In this document: in pieces, positions 32,950 to 43,315 of the stretch
Layout of the letters: every line of letters begins with the position of its first letter
Numbering within the stretch: the first letter of the stretch is position 1
From: Charina bottae
Taxonomy: Eukaryota > Chordata > Lepidosauria > Squamata > Charinaidae
Assembly: GCA_023362775.1 (NCBI GenBank)
Contig: JALMGJ010000012.1
Location: 20,101,501-20,165,500 of the forward strand
DNA length: 64,000 nucleotides
Reading direction: 5' to 3'
Notes under the pieces: generated by a model
Told to the model about the DNA's origin: nothing
Database searches by the model: none
The model's input: only the letters and a program-made list of their open reading frames with translations
Program-made: the position numbers and the translations under genes

Positions 32950-33655
32950 GTGGTCTCTAAAGTGGGGTGCACACACCCCAGCATGACAGTCCACTCGGGT
33001 GTGGGAAGAAAACATCAGGATGTATGTTTTTTATTTTTTCAATCTTTATCTCATCCTTCTTTAATTTCTATTTTGGTGGGGAGGGGTATGTTTCATAATG
33101 TACATAATTTATTAGTAGATTAGTGCACTTACATAATTTATTACATAAATATACAAATATTGAGGGTGCATGGTCAAACATGTTTTATTGATAACGGGGC
33201 ATGATCAAAACATTTTGGAGCCCGCTGCTCTAGGAAACAGAAATATAATTCAAGATAATCTTGATAGGTTAGAAAAATTGGTTGAACAAGAAAGCAGAAG
33301 CAAATTTAAGAGACTTTTAATGGAAAGTTCTTAGGGGAAACTCCCCCCCCCACACACACAAATGCACAAGTGTAAAATGGTGGCGTATTTGGCTTGGTAA
33401 AAGTATATGGAGAGGATCTTGGAATTTAGTTGATCACAGGCTTATGTGAGTCAGCAGCATGGCATGGCTGCTAAGAAGGCAAATGCAGTTTTGTTGCTCC
33501 AACAGAAGCATTGTGTCAGGCTTCACACCAGACCTGCAACTTCCTTATAGCAGAAGCTTATAGGCAGGACACAGAATACTTGCTTTGTTGCAGATAAGAA
33601 TGAAGCCATATACATACAGAAGATCTGTCCACAACAGCATACAGAAACCAAACCC
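32950..33655. other. Intergenic stretch, nothing recognised
   Basis: About 700 bp downstream of RAX with only a short C/CA tract near 33344-33360. Confidence 0.4.
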
Positions 33656-33762
33656 TCCCTATCTATCACCAATCTATCTCTATCTCTATCTCTATCATCC
33701 ATCCATCATCTATATCATCCCTCCCTCCCCATCTATCATCATCTATCATCTATCATCTATCA

Positions 33763-34266
33763 CAGGTCTTTCCAAACTTTTGCCGTTGGTGACACACCAA
33801 CGGGCGGTGCACAAAAACCCGGAAGCGCCGCTGCCGCTGCAGTGCGCAAAAACCCGGAAGTGCTGGTGGCGACATTTCCAGGTTGCCGCTGTGGTAGCAG
33901 CGGTGTCCTGGAACCCAGAAGCACTGATGGCCCACCGCTGCCACTGCCCCTTCAAATGGGGAGGCTCCGGGGACCCCGAAAATGCCCTCGGTTCTGGCAG
34001 GGAGGCGAAAAGCCTCGCCGTGTGTGCACACGCTGCTGGGCCGCTTCCCGACGCACAGCTGATCAGCGTGGAGAATTTCCACCCTGCCCCCCCCGCGCCG
34101 ATCAGCTGTGCAGCAGGGAAGCGGCCCGGCAGCTTGCATGCGCGATTTTCGCCTCCCTGCCGGAACTGAAGGCATTTTCATCAGCGCTTCCGGGTTGTCA
34201 CGCGACACACTTGGGGCCCCCAGGCGACACAGTATTGTGTTGCGACACAGAGTTTGGAAAGCCCTG
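33763..34266. mobile_element. hAT-type MITE, long relative of family B
   Basis: Ends CAGGTCTTTCCAAACTTTT and GTTTGGAAAGCCCTG. The TSD ATCTATCA (33755-33762, 34267-34274) is perfect but lies in an ATCT-type microsatellite (33660-33762 and on from 34267), so it is less telling than the others. At 504 bp it is nearly twice the length of other family B copies, with a GC-rich interior (GGCAGGGAGGCGAAAAGCC) and internal inverted repeats. Confidence 0.85.
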
Positions 34267-34309
34267 ATCTATCATCTATCATCTATATTTATTTTAATTA
34301 TTATTGTAT

Positions 34310-34460
34310 GGTATTATATGTTGTTTTAATTGTTGGATTTTAACTGCTGATTTTTGTAAACCGCCCAGAGTCACCCTGTGGGGAGATGGAGCGGTGAATA
34401 CAAATCGAATTATAAATAAATAAATAAATAAATAAATAAACAACAAACAAACAAACATCA
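34310..34460 (+). repeat. LINE 3' tail with AAAT/AAAC repeats
   Basis: ACCGCCCAGAGTCACCCTGT, a GGAGCGGTGAATACAAATCG box, then (AAAT)n and (AAAC)n, the same type of end as the LINE at 38138-42697. Confidence 0.75.
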
Positions 34461-34816
34461 TCTATCATCTATCATCTATCTGTTCTCTAGTTTTAAGATT
34501 GAGAAGCATCTGATTAGTGTTGTCATGATGGTTGTATCTAGCTTGGAAATGGCTGATTCCTGCCTTACCTGCATCATTCCTTATGGAATTCTGCTATATT
34601 CTTACTGGGCAAACTGCACTTCAAGTATTGTGTCCAATTCTGGGTGCCACATTTTAAGAAAGATTCAGAGGAACTGGAACCGATGCTGAGCAGAGCAACA
34701 AAAATGACTGGAAACTCAGCCTTATGAGGAGAAGCTGAAGGAAATGGGTGTCTTCAGCCAAGAGAGAGGTGAACAGGGGGATGGGTGTGTGTGTGGTATG
34801 ATAGCACTTTTCGAGA

Positions 34817-34942
34817 AGGAGAAGGAGAAGGAGAAGGAGAAGGAGAAGGAGAAGGAGAAGGAGAAGGAGAAGGAGAAGGAGAAGGAGAAGGAGAAGGAGA
34901 AGGAGAAGGAGAAGGAGAAGGAGAAGGAGGAGAAGGAGGAGA
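34817..34942 (+). repeat. (GGAGAA)n purine tract
   Basis: About 20 hexanucleotide units form a 126-bp tract with only purines on the plus strand. The three open frames over it (Lys-Glu, Gly-Glu and Ser-Phe repeats) are artefacts. Confidence 0.97.
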
Positions 34943-35431
34943 AGGAGACCTGTTCTCTACCATCCCAGGATGGAGAACCCAATAACGGATGGAAAATACA
35001 GGAAGACAAGGTTAACTAACAGGAGTTCAGCAGTGGAGACTCTTACTCAGTAGGTTAGAGTTCCAGTTGGCTGGAGAACTACATACAAGGATGCCTTAAT
35101 GTGGATTGCAACTGTATGATCCTCTACTCGCAACAGTCATTGTGTCAGGAGGATTCACATTGCCCATAATGGTTGGAGTAACAGCACTGCAGAGCTTTAT
35201 TTAGTTTATTTAATTTATTTAATTTATATCCCGCCCATCTCCCCCACAAGGAGGGACCCTGGGCGGTTTGCCCAACTCACCTTCTCCAACCCAAATTCTA
35301 AGGAAGTATTGCAACGGTTTCCCTATTAGCTTAGTGCCCCCAAATTCTTCAAAACATTACAACCTCTTCTACCACCCGAGCATACATCCACATCAGCCCT
35401 ATGCAGGAAGACGTTTTTCACCAGATCAAAA
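34943..35431. other. Intergenic stretch with LINE tail
   Basis: An antisense LINE 3' end lies at about 35195-35275 (ATATCCCGCCCATCTCCCCC). Nothing else is recognised. Confidence 0.45.
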
Positions 35432-35888
35432 TGTCAGAGTGCGCACGGTGGAGCGGCCTGCTCCTTTTTCCAAGACACCAGTGATCCACGTTCTATGCAG
35501 TAAATAGACACTCAAGCAGAGATTAGATAAAATAGCCTATTTACTTTATATACATACGTAGTCCAAATACATCCAACAGCAGTAACAAAATGATACAGCA
35601 ATACAGCGATGAAAGACAGTGATAAGAAGTTTCAACAGCAAGGAGAAGAAAGACTACCAGACCCCTCTGCTTATATACATAAACTGACCAATCACATTAT
35701 AGGTCACACTGCCACACCCAACTAAACGATTAGCACCTGTAGTATGAGTCATACACTGCCACATCATCCCTACAACAATGGCTGCTAATTGGGTGACTTG
35801 CAGAATAATTCCCCTCTCACCTAGATATCAAGCCTCTCCAGTATAATTTATCTAACTGTAAATTCCTGGGTATATACAAACCCCAACA
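35432..35888 (-). mobile_element. Solo LTR (457 bp)
   Basis: In minus orientation it begins TGTTGGGGTTTGTATATACC and ends CGCACTCTGACA, with 5-bp TSDs CAAAA at 35427-35431 and 35889-35893. A TATA-like TATATAA lies at 35677-35671 (minus), with the transcribed region after it. No internal genes remain. ERV versus gypsy origin is open. Confidence 0.82.
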
Positions 35889-35893
35889 CAAAA

Positions 35894-36370
35894 TATTTGT
35901 CTAGATTGGGACTTCTTCTGTAAAAGAGAGACTCATGAGACTGAAACTACGACCTTTCAGCTGAAACATATGCAGGCTGGCCTTGAGCTACGGTAACCAG
36001 TAATGTAGTGATACATTCCTGTGCAATTCCATTAGTGTGTACATACCAAAAAGAAGCAGTGAAAGAGCTTTTCTATAGAAAATGGATTACAGTTCTTTTG
36101 AGTAAATGAAGGAATATAATACATATAATCTAATTCATTGCAATTAAGGTGATTGCATTCTTCTACATACTGTTGTTCCATGGTAGTAAGTTTCATTGAA
36201 CGTAGTGGTGCTTGGTCCTCTGGTTGCATAAGAGATAAGACAGCCTCTGCTGGCTGAAAGGTAAACCTTAGTTATTAATGAGGAGTGACAGCCAACTTCT
36301 GAAGTTTAATCTGCTAGCAAGAACCTTATCAAAGAAAAAGCATCTTATTTCCTACTTTCTCTGATTTTTG
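35894..36370. other. Intergenic stretch, nothing recognised
   Basis: Unique-looking sequence without repeats or coding character. Confidence 0.4.
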
Positions 36371-36371
36371 T

Positions 36372-36600
36372 TGGTGGTGGTGCCTTTAAGTCAGTCTTGA
36401 CTCCTGGTGGTTGCCTGGTCAAGTCCGTATACTTTTCATGGAAATGTTTTTGGAAATGCCATTGCCTTTTTCTTAGGGCTGAGAGAGAGTGACGGGAACA
36501 AAGTCACCCAGCTGGCTTCGTGCCCAAGGCAGAACTAGAACTCATGGTGTCTTGGTTTCTAGCTTGGTGCCTTTAGCTACCACTGTACATCAAACTTGCT
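36372..36600 (-). repeat. Sauria-like SINE, one core unit, BovB-like end
   Basis: Antisense, it carries the tail GGAGTCAAGACTGACTTAAA with GGCACCACC, the linker GGCAATGGCATTTCC, and a single core unit (GTGACTTTGTTCCCGTCAC). It is the one-unit relative of the SINEs at 10186 and 28190. Confidence 0.65.
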
Positions 36601-36889
36601 CTTTTCTCTGATTTATTCCATGCTGATCTCTCACAAACAATAGCGTTGTTTATTATTTTTACAGAACTTTTTAAAACATCACTTTGGATCTCCAAAAAGA
36701 GTTGCTCAAAATGGTTCATAAAGTGTAAAAGTCAATATAGCCAATTTATAACACATTAAAGGGTCAACAAAAAACCCTTAAAGAATGGTAGCAACAGAGA
36801 TAAAAATGAAGCAATAGCAGAATTACAGTCTTGTTTAAAAGGCAGTGTCAAAATAGAATTTTGAAAACTTCATTCAAGATTCTCTTGTT

Positions 36890-37445
36890 AGAGCACCTCA
36901 TGCACGTAGAAAAGGGTGGGGCTTCGATCATATGGTTGCACCCACCATCTTTGAACCCTCCCAACCACAGATGTACCAACCTGCAAATGACAGCATTGGG
37001 GGTGGGGAAATCAACAGGGCGAAAAGGAGAAAAGAGCTAAAAGGAAGGCAGCTACTTTACTCCCAACTTAAGAATGGAAAACAGAATATTGGTGGACAAC
37101 AAAAGAGATTCAAAGATACACTCAAAGCTAATTTTAAAAAATGTAATATCAGCATTGAGAACTGGGAAGCCCTAACTCATGAGCATTTCAAATGGAGGTC
37201 AGCCTTTATTAATGGCGCTATGGACTTTGAAGAAGCACGAGTACAGGGCAAAAGGGAGAAAAGAGCTAAAAGGAAGGCATGTGAGGCAGACCCTCATCAT
37301 GACCGTCTCCCACCCGGAAACCTATGCCCTCATTGTGGGAGGTTGTGCGGATCCAGAATTGGCCTTTATAGCCACTTACGGATTCACCGTTAAAACTTTA
37401 CCTTTGGAAGACAATCTTACTCGGCTACGAGTGATCGCCAATGAC
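36890..37445 (+). pseudogene. LINE ORF C-terminal fragment with zinc-finger-like end
   Basis: The frame 36932-37393 reads GGQQKRFKDTLKANFKKCNI, then SIENWEALTHEHFKWRSAF and a Lys/Arg-rich stretch, ending with a finger CPHCGRLCGSRIGLYSHLRI. This is a familiar C-terminal pattern of vertebrate non-LTR ORF2 proteins rather than a host zinc-finger gene. A short duplication of KREKRAKRK-type coding (about 37015-37045 and 37250-37280) is visible. The 3' end ACTCGGCTACGAGTGATCGC recurs at 58910-58935. Confidence 0.7.
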
Positions 37446-37995
37446 TAATCATCATTATTAAGTAACCCATTCCCACTGCATTCAACTTTTAGGTTTCTCA
37501 GACATGCTCAATGGTCACTTTCATGTAACAAAGTGGGCATAAAAACTAGTACAATCAGTACACAGACACAGGACAAATCTCTTTCAATTTGTCTCCCCCT
37601 CAAAAGCCTACTGAAAGAACCAGGTATTGATGAATCTCAATAATGTTGGGGTAAGTCAAACCTCCCAACAGATGCTCTTCTAGAGAAGTTGGCCACAGTT
37701 GAGAAGGCCCATCTCCAAGACCCCTGTAGATAACTTTCTTTAAGAGAGGGATCTTGGAAGGTGCCCACTCTTCTCAATCTAATTGGATGGGCAGTAAACC
37801 AAGAAGCTTATCTGGATCTGCAAACAAGGAGTGGCCACTCAAGGACAATTCGGTCCAAGGTGGCCACTGCCTCAGTGTTCCAAGAGGTAACCAAAACCTT
37901 GGTAGAACTAGCCAGGAAACTGCCCAAGTGCCTTCTGGAAATGAAATGGATTCCTTGGGCATCTGGGATGGACCAATCAAATAGGTCCATACTCC
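37446..37995. other. Intergenic stretch, possible LINE remnants
   Basis: Sequence at about 37660-37980 (GATGCTCTTCTAGAGAAGTT region) resembles degraded L2-type 3' sequence but is not clear enough to classify. Confidence 0.35.
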
Positions 37996-38137
37996 CTATA
38001 GAGCAGGGTTTCTCAACCAGGGTTCTGTGGCACCCTAGGGTTCTGTGAGAGATCACTAAGGGTTCCCTGGGAGATCACGATTTGTTTAAAAAATTATTTC
38101 AAATTCGGGCAACTTCACATTAAAGAGGTAAGTTTCA

Positions 38138-41100
38138 AGATGGCAACCGCGACGGAATGCTGTTCGCCACTCTAAGGGGTGAGCTCTAAAACTTTAGTTT
38201 TAAGAACTTGTAGATCTTCCCACCCCAGTTGTGGTGCTATTAAAGTTTTTTGGGGGTATAATCCCCATACCTGACGAGCTTGGGGTGTGGACGGAGCCCC
38301 CCTGGATGAGCAGTGGAAGATAGCGGGTCCGGTTTGGAGTCTCCCGGCGCTAGGTTTGTCGGACGGCCGAATGGTTGGGAGCTGCCGAGCTGCTGCCGAA
38401 TTGTTAAGAACTGCGGCTGGAGTGGCCGGGGCAGCTTGGGTTGCTGTTGGAGCCCCCCCCCGGTTGAGGCTGGAGCTTTGGCGAGAACAGCTGGAGTTAC
38501 CGGAGCCAGAGCCCCCCCCCCAACACCTGGCGTGCTGGGCGTGTATGGAGTTGGAGATTCAGCTGTGACTACTGCCGATGCCGGTGCTGTTACTGTGGCT
38601 CCGTTCGATACCGTTGCTGTGGGAGCATTTGCCGACCCTTCATGTGGAGTGGGGGAGTGAGTTATTCTGGCGAAGGTACTGGGGGCTTTTTTAGCAGCAC
38701 AGAGACTTTTGTAGACTGACAGACGCCGGGAGAAGCCCCCCTGAAGGGTTTTATGGAGGCGACACAGAGCTTGGAGCTCTACTTGGACACCCTGGGGTCT
38801 GCAACCGGACTGGTCTGGCTAACTCGGCATTCCTTTATGGGACAGTGGAAGTGGGGCAGACCCTGGTTAAATGGACCGACCCAGTGCCTGACAGACTTTA
38901 AAGAACTGGACTGCGGGCACGGTAACGCCAAGACAATCTTGGGTGACGGGCAGGAACATAACAACTATTTCCGACGTGTGGGCTACGGATTACCAGGGCA
39001 GAGGCCACCGTGGAAGTGAGCTGAGCCATCCCCTTCTGACCGCCCTAATATAACATAGGCCATCGGGATCCCTTGAAGTGACTGTTACTCCCTCTCAGGT
39101 GTGAGAGACGTGAGAGGGGGTATGAGTTTGTATGGAGAGAGTGAGAACACCAATTCCCCTGAGTGAGAGTCAGGGGGTGAGGGGTAGTGTATGGTGCGCC
39201 CCCTGTTGACCAGTGAGAGAAGTCGGGGGGGGGCTGCAGTGAATGAATGAATGAATGAATGAATGAATGAATGAATGTGAGAGTGGTGATTGGGCTCCTT
39301 CAGTGCCGAGAGCTTGAGCTGGTGCACTGGGGGGTCCTTCACCACTTGGGTTGTTTGGCTATGAGTGAGTCGGGTGAATGATGGAGGGATACCCGTTTTC
39401 AACTGGAGTTCTCGGGAGTCCAGGAGTGGAGGCTAATGGATTTAGAGACTCTGGGGGTTACAGGGCGGGATAGGCCATTGAGGTGGTGATGGGCAGGGGA
39501 TATTATGATGGGAGTCAGAGGGCGGGCCATCGTAGGGGAAGGCGCCCCCAGTGTTTAGTACCGGTGGCGTGTTCCGGCCCTCCGTGCTCATACCCAGGCC
39601 CTGGTCAGCAGACGTGTGGTTGCCCTGATTTCCGGCTGGTGCTATGTAATGCCAGGTCAATTAATAACAAGGCCCCCCTCATTCACGATCTTATTTTAGA
39701 GGAGGGGGCAGACCTGGCATGTATTATGGAAACCTGGCTGGGCCCGGAGGGAGGTGTTCCTCTCTCTGAGATATGTCCAGCCGGGTTTCAGGTCTGGCAC
39801 AAGCCGAGACTTCAGGGCAGGGGAGGAGGAGTGGCTGTTGTCATCAGGGAGTCTCTAGTGGCCGTCAGGGGCCCTGCTCTGCAAGTCACCGGGTGTGAGA
39901 CCTTGTTATTCAAGTTGGGTTCTCGTGAACAGTTGGGAGTGTTGCTATTGTACCAGCCTCCCTGCTGCATGGCAACCTCCCTGCCTGAGCTGCTGGAGGC
40001 CATCTCAGGGGTGGCGGTGGAGTTCCCCAGGCTTATGGTCCTGGGGGACTTCAATCTGCCCTCCTTGGGGCGAGCCTCGGAAGCGGCTCGGGAGTTCATG
40101 GTCACCATGATGACCATGGGCCTGTCCCAGATTATCCAGGACCCGACTCAAGATAGTGGTCTCACCCCGGATTTAGTTTTCTTGGAGCAGTGGCAAAGTG
40201 ATCTGCAGGGAGAGTTACATCTTTCCCCTTTGTCATGGTCAGACCATGCCCTGGTGACCTTGAGATTCTCCTATGCCACTCCCCTCCGCAGGGAGGCTGG
40301 ACCTATTCGATTGGTCTGCCCCCGGCGACTGATGGACCCGTTAGGGTTCCAGAGGGAGCTGGGGGTTATACCTGAAGATCTGCTGCACAGTCCAGCGGAG
40401 GCCCTGGCTGCTGCCTGAAATAGAGAGGTGGCTAGGGCCTTGGACAGGATCGCGCCTATGTGGCCTCTCTTGTCCAGTCGGGCCCGAAGCTCCCCCTGGT
40501 TTACGGAGGAGCTGAGGGCTCTGAAGAGGATTAAGAGACGCCTAGAGCGCCACTGGAGGAAGACAAAGACTGAATCCAACTGAACACAAGCTAGAGCCAC
40601 GGTTAAGGCCTACCTTGTGGCGGTAAGAGTGGCGAAATGTCAATATTTCTCCGCTCTTATTGCATCCGTGGAATGCCATCCGGCGGCCCTGTTTAAGATT
40701 ACCCGATCCCTTTTAGGGAAAGGGGAGTCGGAAATCCATCTCCAGGGCCGTGCGGAAGAATTTTCTGGGCATTTGTTGGATAAAATCGCTCGGATTCGTT
40801 CTGGGTTGGACTCCGAGTGTGAGGCAGAGTCTGAAGAGATACCCAGGGAACATGCTTACTTTGTTAACTGGGAACGGTTTGAGCCTGTCGGACCCGAGGA
40901 AGTGGACAGAGTTCTCTGGACTGTAAATGCCACCACCTGTCAATTAGATCCATATCCCTCCTGGTGGTGAAAGCAGCTCGGGAGGTGACTTGTAGCTGGG
41001 TCCAGACGATGGTTAACACATCATTGGGGGAGGGGGTGTTTCCGGCAGCTTTTAAGGAAGCGCTGGTGCACCCCCTCCTCAAGAAGCCATCGCTGGACCC

Positions 41101-42697
41101 CACCATACTGGATAATTTTCGTCCAGTCTCCCACCTCCCCTTTTTGGGGAAGGTGGTTGAGAAGGGGGCGGCGTTGCAGCTCCAGAGGATTCTGGATGAA
41201 ACGGATTATCTGGACCCCTTTCAGTCAGGTTTCAGGCCTGGTCATGGGACTGAAACTGCATTGGTCGTGCTTATGGATGATCTTTGGCGGGAGCGAGATG
41301 GAGGCAGTGCATCCATTCTCGCTCTTCTTGACCTCTTGGCGGCTTTCGATACCGTCAACCATGGTATCCTTCTGGAGCGGCTCAGGGAGTTGGGGGCAGG
41401 CGGTGTTGTGTTGCGCTGGTTTACCTCCTTCCTCCAGGGCCGGTTCCAGTTGGTGTTGATTAGGAGCGAGAGATCCAGCCCACGGGCCCTTTCTTGTGGG
41501 GTCCCGCAGGGCTCAGTACTCTCTCCGGTCCTTTTTAACGTCTACAAGAAACTGCTGGGTGAGATAATCTGCCTCCATGGGGTGAGATATCATCAGTATG
41601 CTGATGATACTCAATTATACATCTCCATCCCGGGGGAAGTAAGTGATGCAGTTTCTATCCTGTCCAAGTGCCTGGGGGCTGTAGGGGCCTGGATGGGGAA
41701 AAACAGGCTTCAACTGAACCCTAGTAAGACGGAGTGGCTGTGGATTAATGGCTCCTCGATATCTAGGAAATTGCCATCTTTAGTTCTGGATGGGGTGGCA
41801 CTGCCCCAGACAGACCCGGTGTGTAACTTGGGGGTCCTCTTGGACTCACGACTCCTGCTCGAAGAGCAGGTGGCAGTCGTGGCTAGGAGGGCCTTTGCAC
41901 AACTTCATGTTGTGTGCCAGTTACGACCTTTCCTGGAACGAGAGGCCCTTCGAACGGTCACTCATGCCCTGGTTATCTCACATATAGACTACTGTAATGC
42001 GCTCTACATGGGGCTACCCTTGAAGAGTATCCGGAAGCTTCAGCTGATCCAGAATGCGGCCGCACGGACAATCTTGGAAGTCCCTTATCGGACACACGTA
42101 ACACCTTTGTTACGCGAGCTGCACTGGGTTCCAGTTTGCTTCCGGGTCCAATTCAAGGTGTTGGTTATGACCTTTAAAGCCCTTCATGGCATGGGGCCAG
42201 GTTACCTAAGGGACCGTCTTATCCCCATTACATCGTCCCGTCCCATCCGGTCATATAGGGAAGGCATGCTACGGACCCCATCGGCTAAAGAATTCCATCT
42301 AACGGGGTCACGGAAGCGTGCCTTCTCTGCAGTAGCGCCTGCCCTGTGGAATATTCTTCCCCCAGAGTTAAGACAGTCCCCCTCGCTCCTGGACTTCCGG
42401 AAAAAACTCAAGACTTGGCTCTGCCAGCAGACCTGGGGCGGGAAGAAGAGTATACACTCTTGGGGATGTATTGGCTAATACATCAGGTTGGCCCTTGAAT
42501 TGCCCTTTCCAATGTTTTTAAAAAAAGCTACTACCATCTTGATTTTATTATATTTATTGTATTTTTAAATTGCATATTTTAATGTTTATTTGACTCTATT
42601 TATATTGTATTAGAGTTTATGTGAGATTGTAAACTGCCCAGAGTCCCTTTGAGGGAGTTGGGCGGTGATAAATCGAATAAATAAATAAATAAATAAA
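38138..42697 (+). mobile_element. Nearly full-length L2/CR1-clade LINE
   Basis: The insertion is flanked by TAAGTTTCA at 38129-38137 and 42698-42706. It starts AGATGGCAACCGCGACGG and ends in the box GGGCGGTGATAAATCG and an (AATA)n tail. At 4.56 kb with endonuclease and RT regions it is close to full length. About 38287-38660 may be a decayed ORF1 or 5' UTR; I see no motif there. A short (AATG)n tract lies at 39240-39277. Confidence 0.9.
39483..42478 (+). pseudogene. LINE ORF2: endonuclease and reverse transcriptase, disrupted
   Basis: The AP-endonuclease region (39483-40418) shows NARSINNKAPLIHDLI, METWLGPEGG, VLGDFNLPSLGR and SWSDHALVTL. A TGA at 40416-40418 and another at about 40580 break this frame. 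A further frame change near 40960 leads into the RT frame (40964-42478): NFRPVSHLPFLGKVVEKG, DPFQSGFRPGHGTETAL, CGVPQGSVLSPVLFNVY and the catalytic YHQYADDTQLYI, then LIQNAAARTILEVPYRTHV and FKALHGMGPGYLRDRL, typical of L2-type 3' ORF2. RT motifs are intact, but two nonsense codons and a frameshift make the copy inactive. Confidence 0.92.
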
Positions 42698-43189
42698 TAA
42701 GTTTCATTCTTTATTTTCAGTTTAAGAACAGTGTTAATGCATATATACAGGCCTACACATGAAACAAATATAATAATTCTGTAACTTCTGGCCTATATTT
42801 GAGCCTGAGTGTGCAGGGGTTCCCCGAGGCCTGAAAGATATTTCAAGGGTTCCTCCAGGGTCAAGAAGTTGAGAAAGGCTGCTATAGAGGTTGGTCAATC
42901 CCATAGCAACCAGAGAGTGATCTGACCATGACAAGGGGCAGTTGTTAATGCCTCCCCCTCAGATGTAGTACATGCCCCCTTTAATACCAAATAGAATCCA
43001 GGTAGAGTTATTTTGAGCTTCCTTCCCACTTTCCCAGGAATGAATTCTCATTTTTCCTTTAACAGTTCATTCCTTCATCAAGGTTATCTCCCCATTCCTT
43101 TACACCTCCTAAGCTTCCAACCCTCTCTTCCACCTTCTTCCAACTCAATACTTCTGATCCGTAGTCAATCACAGAGCAGGGGCTTAACT

Positions 43190-43303
43190 GTGGAGTCCAT
43201 GGTGCTCTCTGAGCCTTGTTGTTTTCTTGCAAGAAAACAACAAGGCTCAGAGAGCACCATGGACTCCACAGTTCAACCCTGAGCTACAAATATTCTCTTC
43301 GAT
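43190..43303. mobile_element. 114-bp PLE mini-insertion containing a perfect palindrome
   Basis: The TSD AGGGGCTTAACT (12 bp) lies at 43178-43189 and 43304-43315. Bases 43186-43229 and 43230-43273 are exact reverse complements (44 bp each, centre CTTGCAAG). The arm sequence (TGCAAGAAAACAACAAGGC) is what follows the hammerhead cleavage site of the PLE family seen at 55423-55522. Confidence 0.85.
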
Positions 43304-43315
43304 AGGGGCTTAACT

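Larger units (their letters stand above)
38004..42881. mobile_element. hAT-type MITE split by a full LINE insertion
   Basis: The ends are CAGGGTTTCTCAACC (38004) and GTTGAGAAAGGCTG (to 42881), flanked by a perfect 8-bp TSD, CTATAGAG, at 37996-38003 and 42882-42889. The MITE arms are 38004-38137 and 42698-42881. The LINE insertion between them is listed separately. Confidence 0.93.

Noticed and set aside
34722..35019. Overlapping Lys-Glu, Gly-Glu and Ser-Phe frames
   Set aside because: They are the reading frames of a hexanucleotide purine repeat.
36932..37393. Possible host zinc-finger gene
   Set aside because: The finger and the preceding KDTLKANFKKC pattern are typical of a LINE ORF2 C-terminus, and its 3' end recurs at 58910.
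40964..42478. 504-codon open frame as a host gene
   Set aside because: It carries the RT motifs of an L2/CR1 LINE and lies within a bounded insertion.
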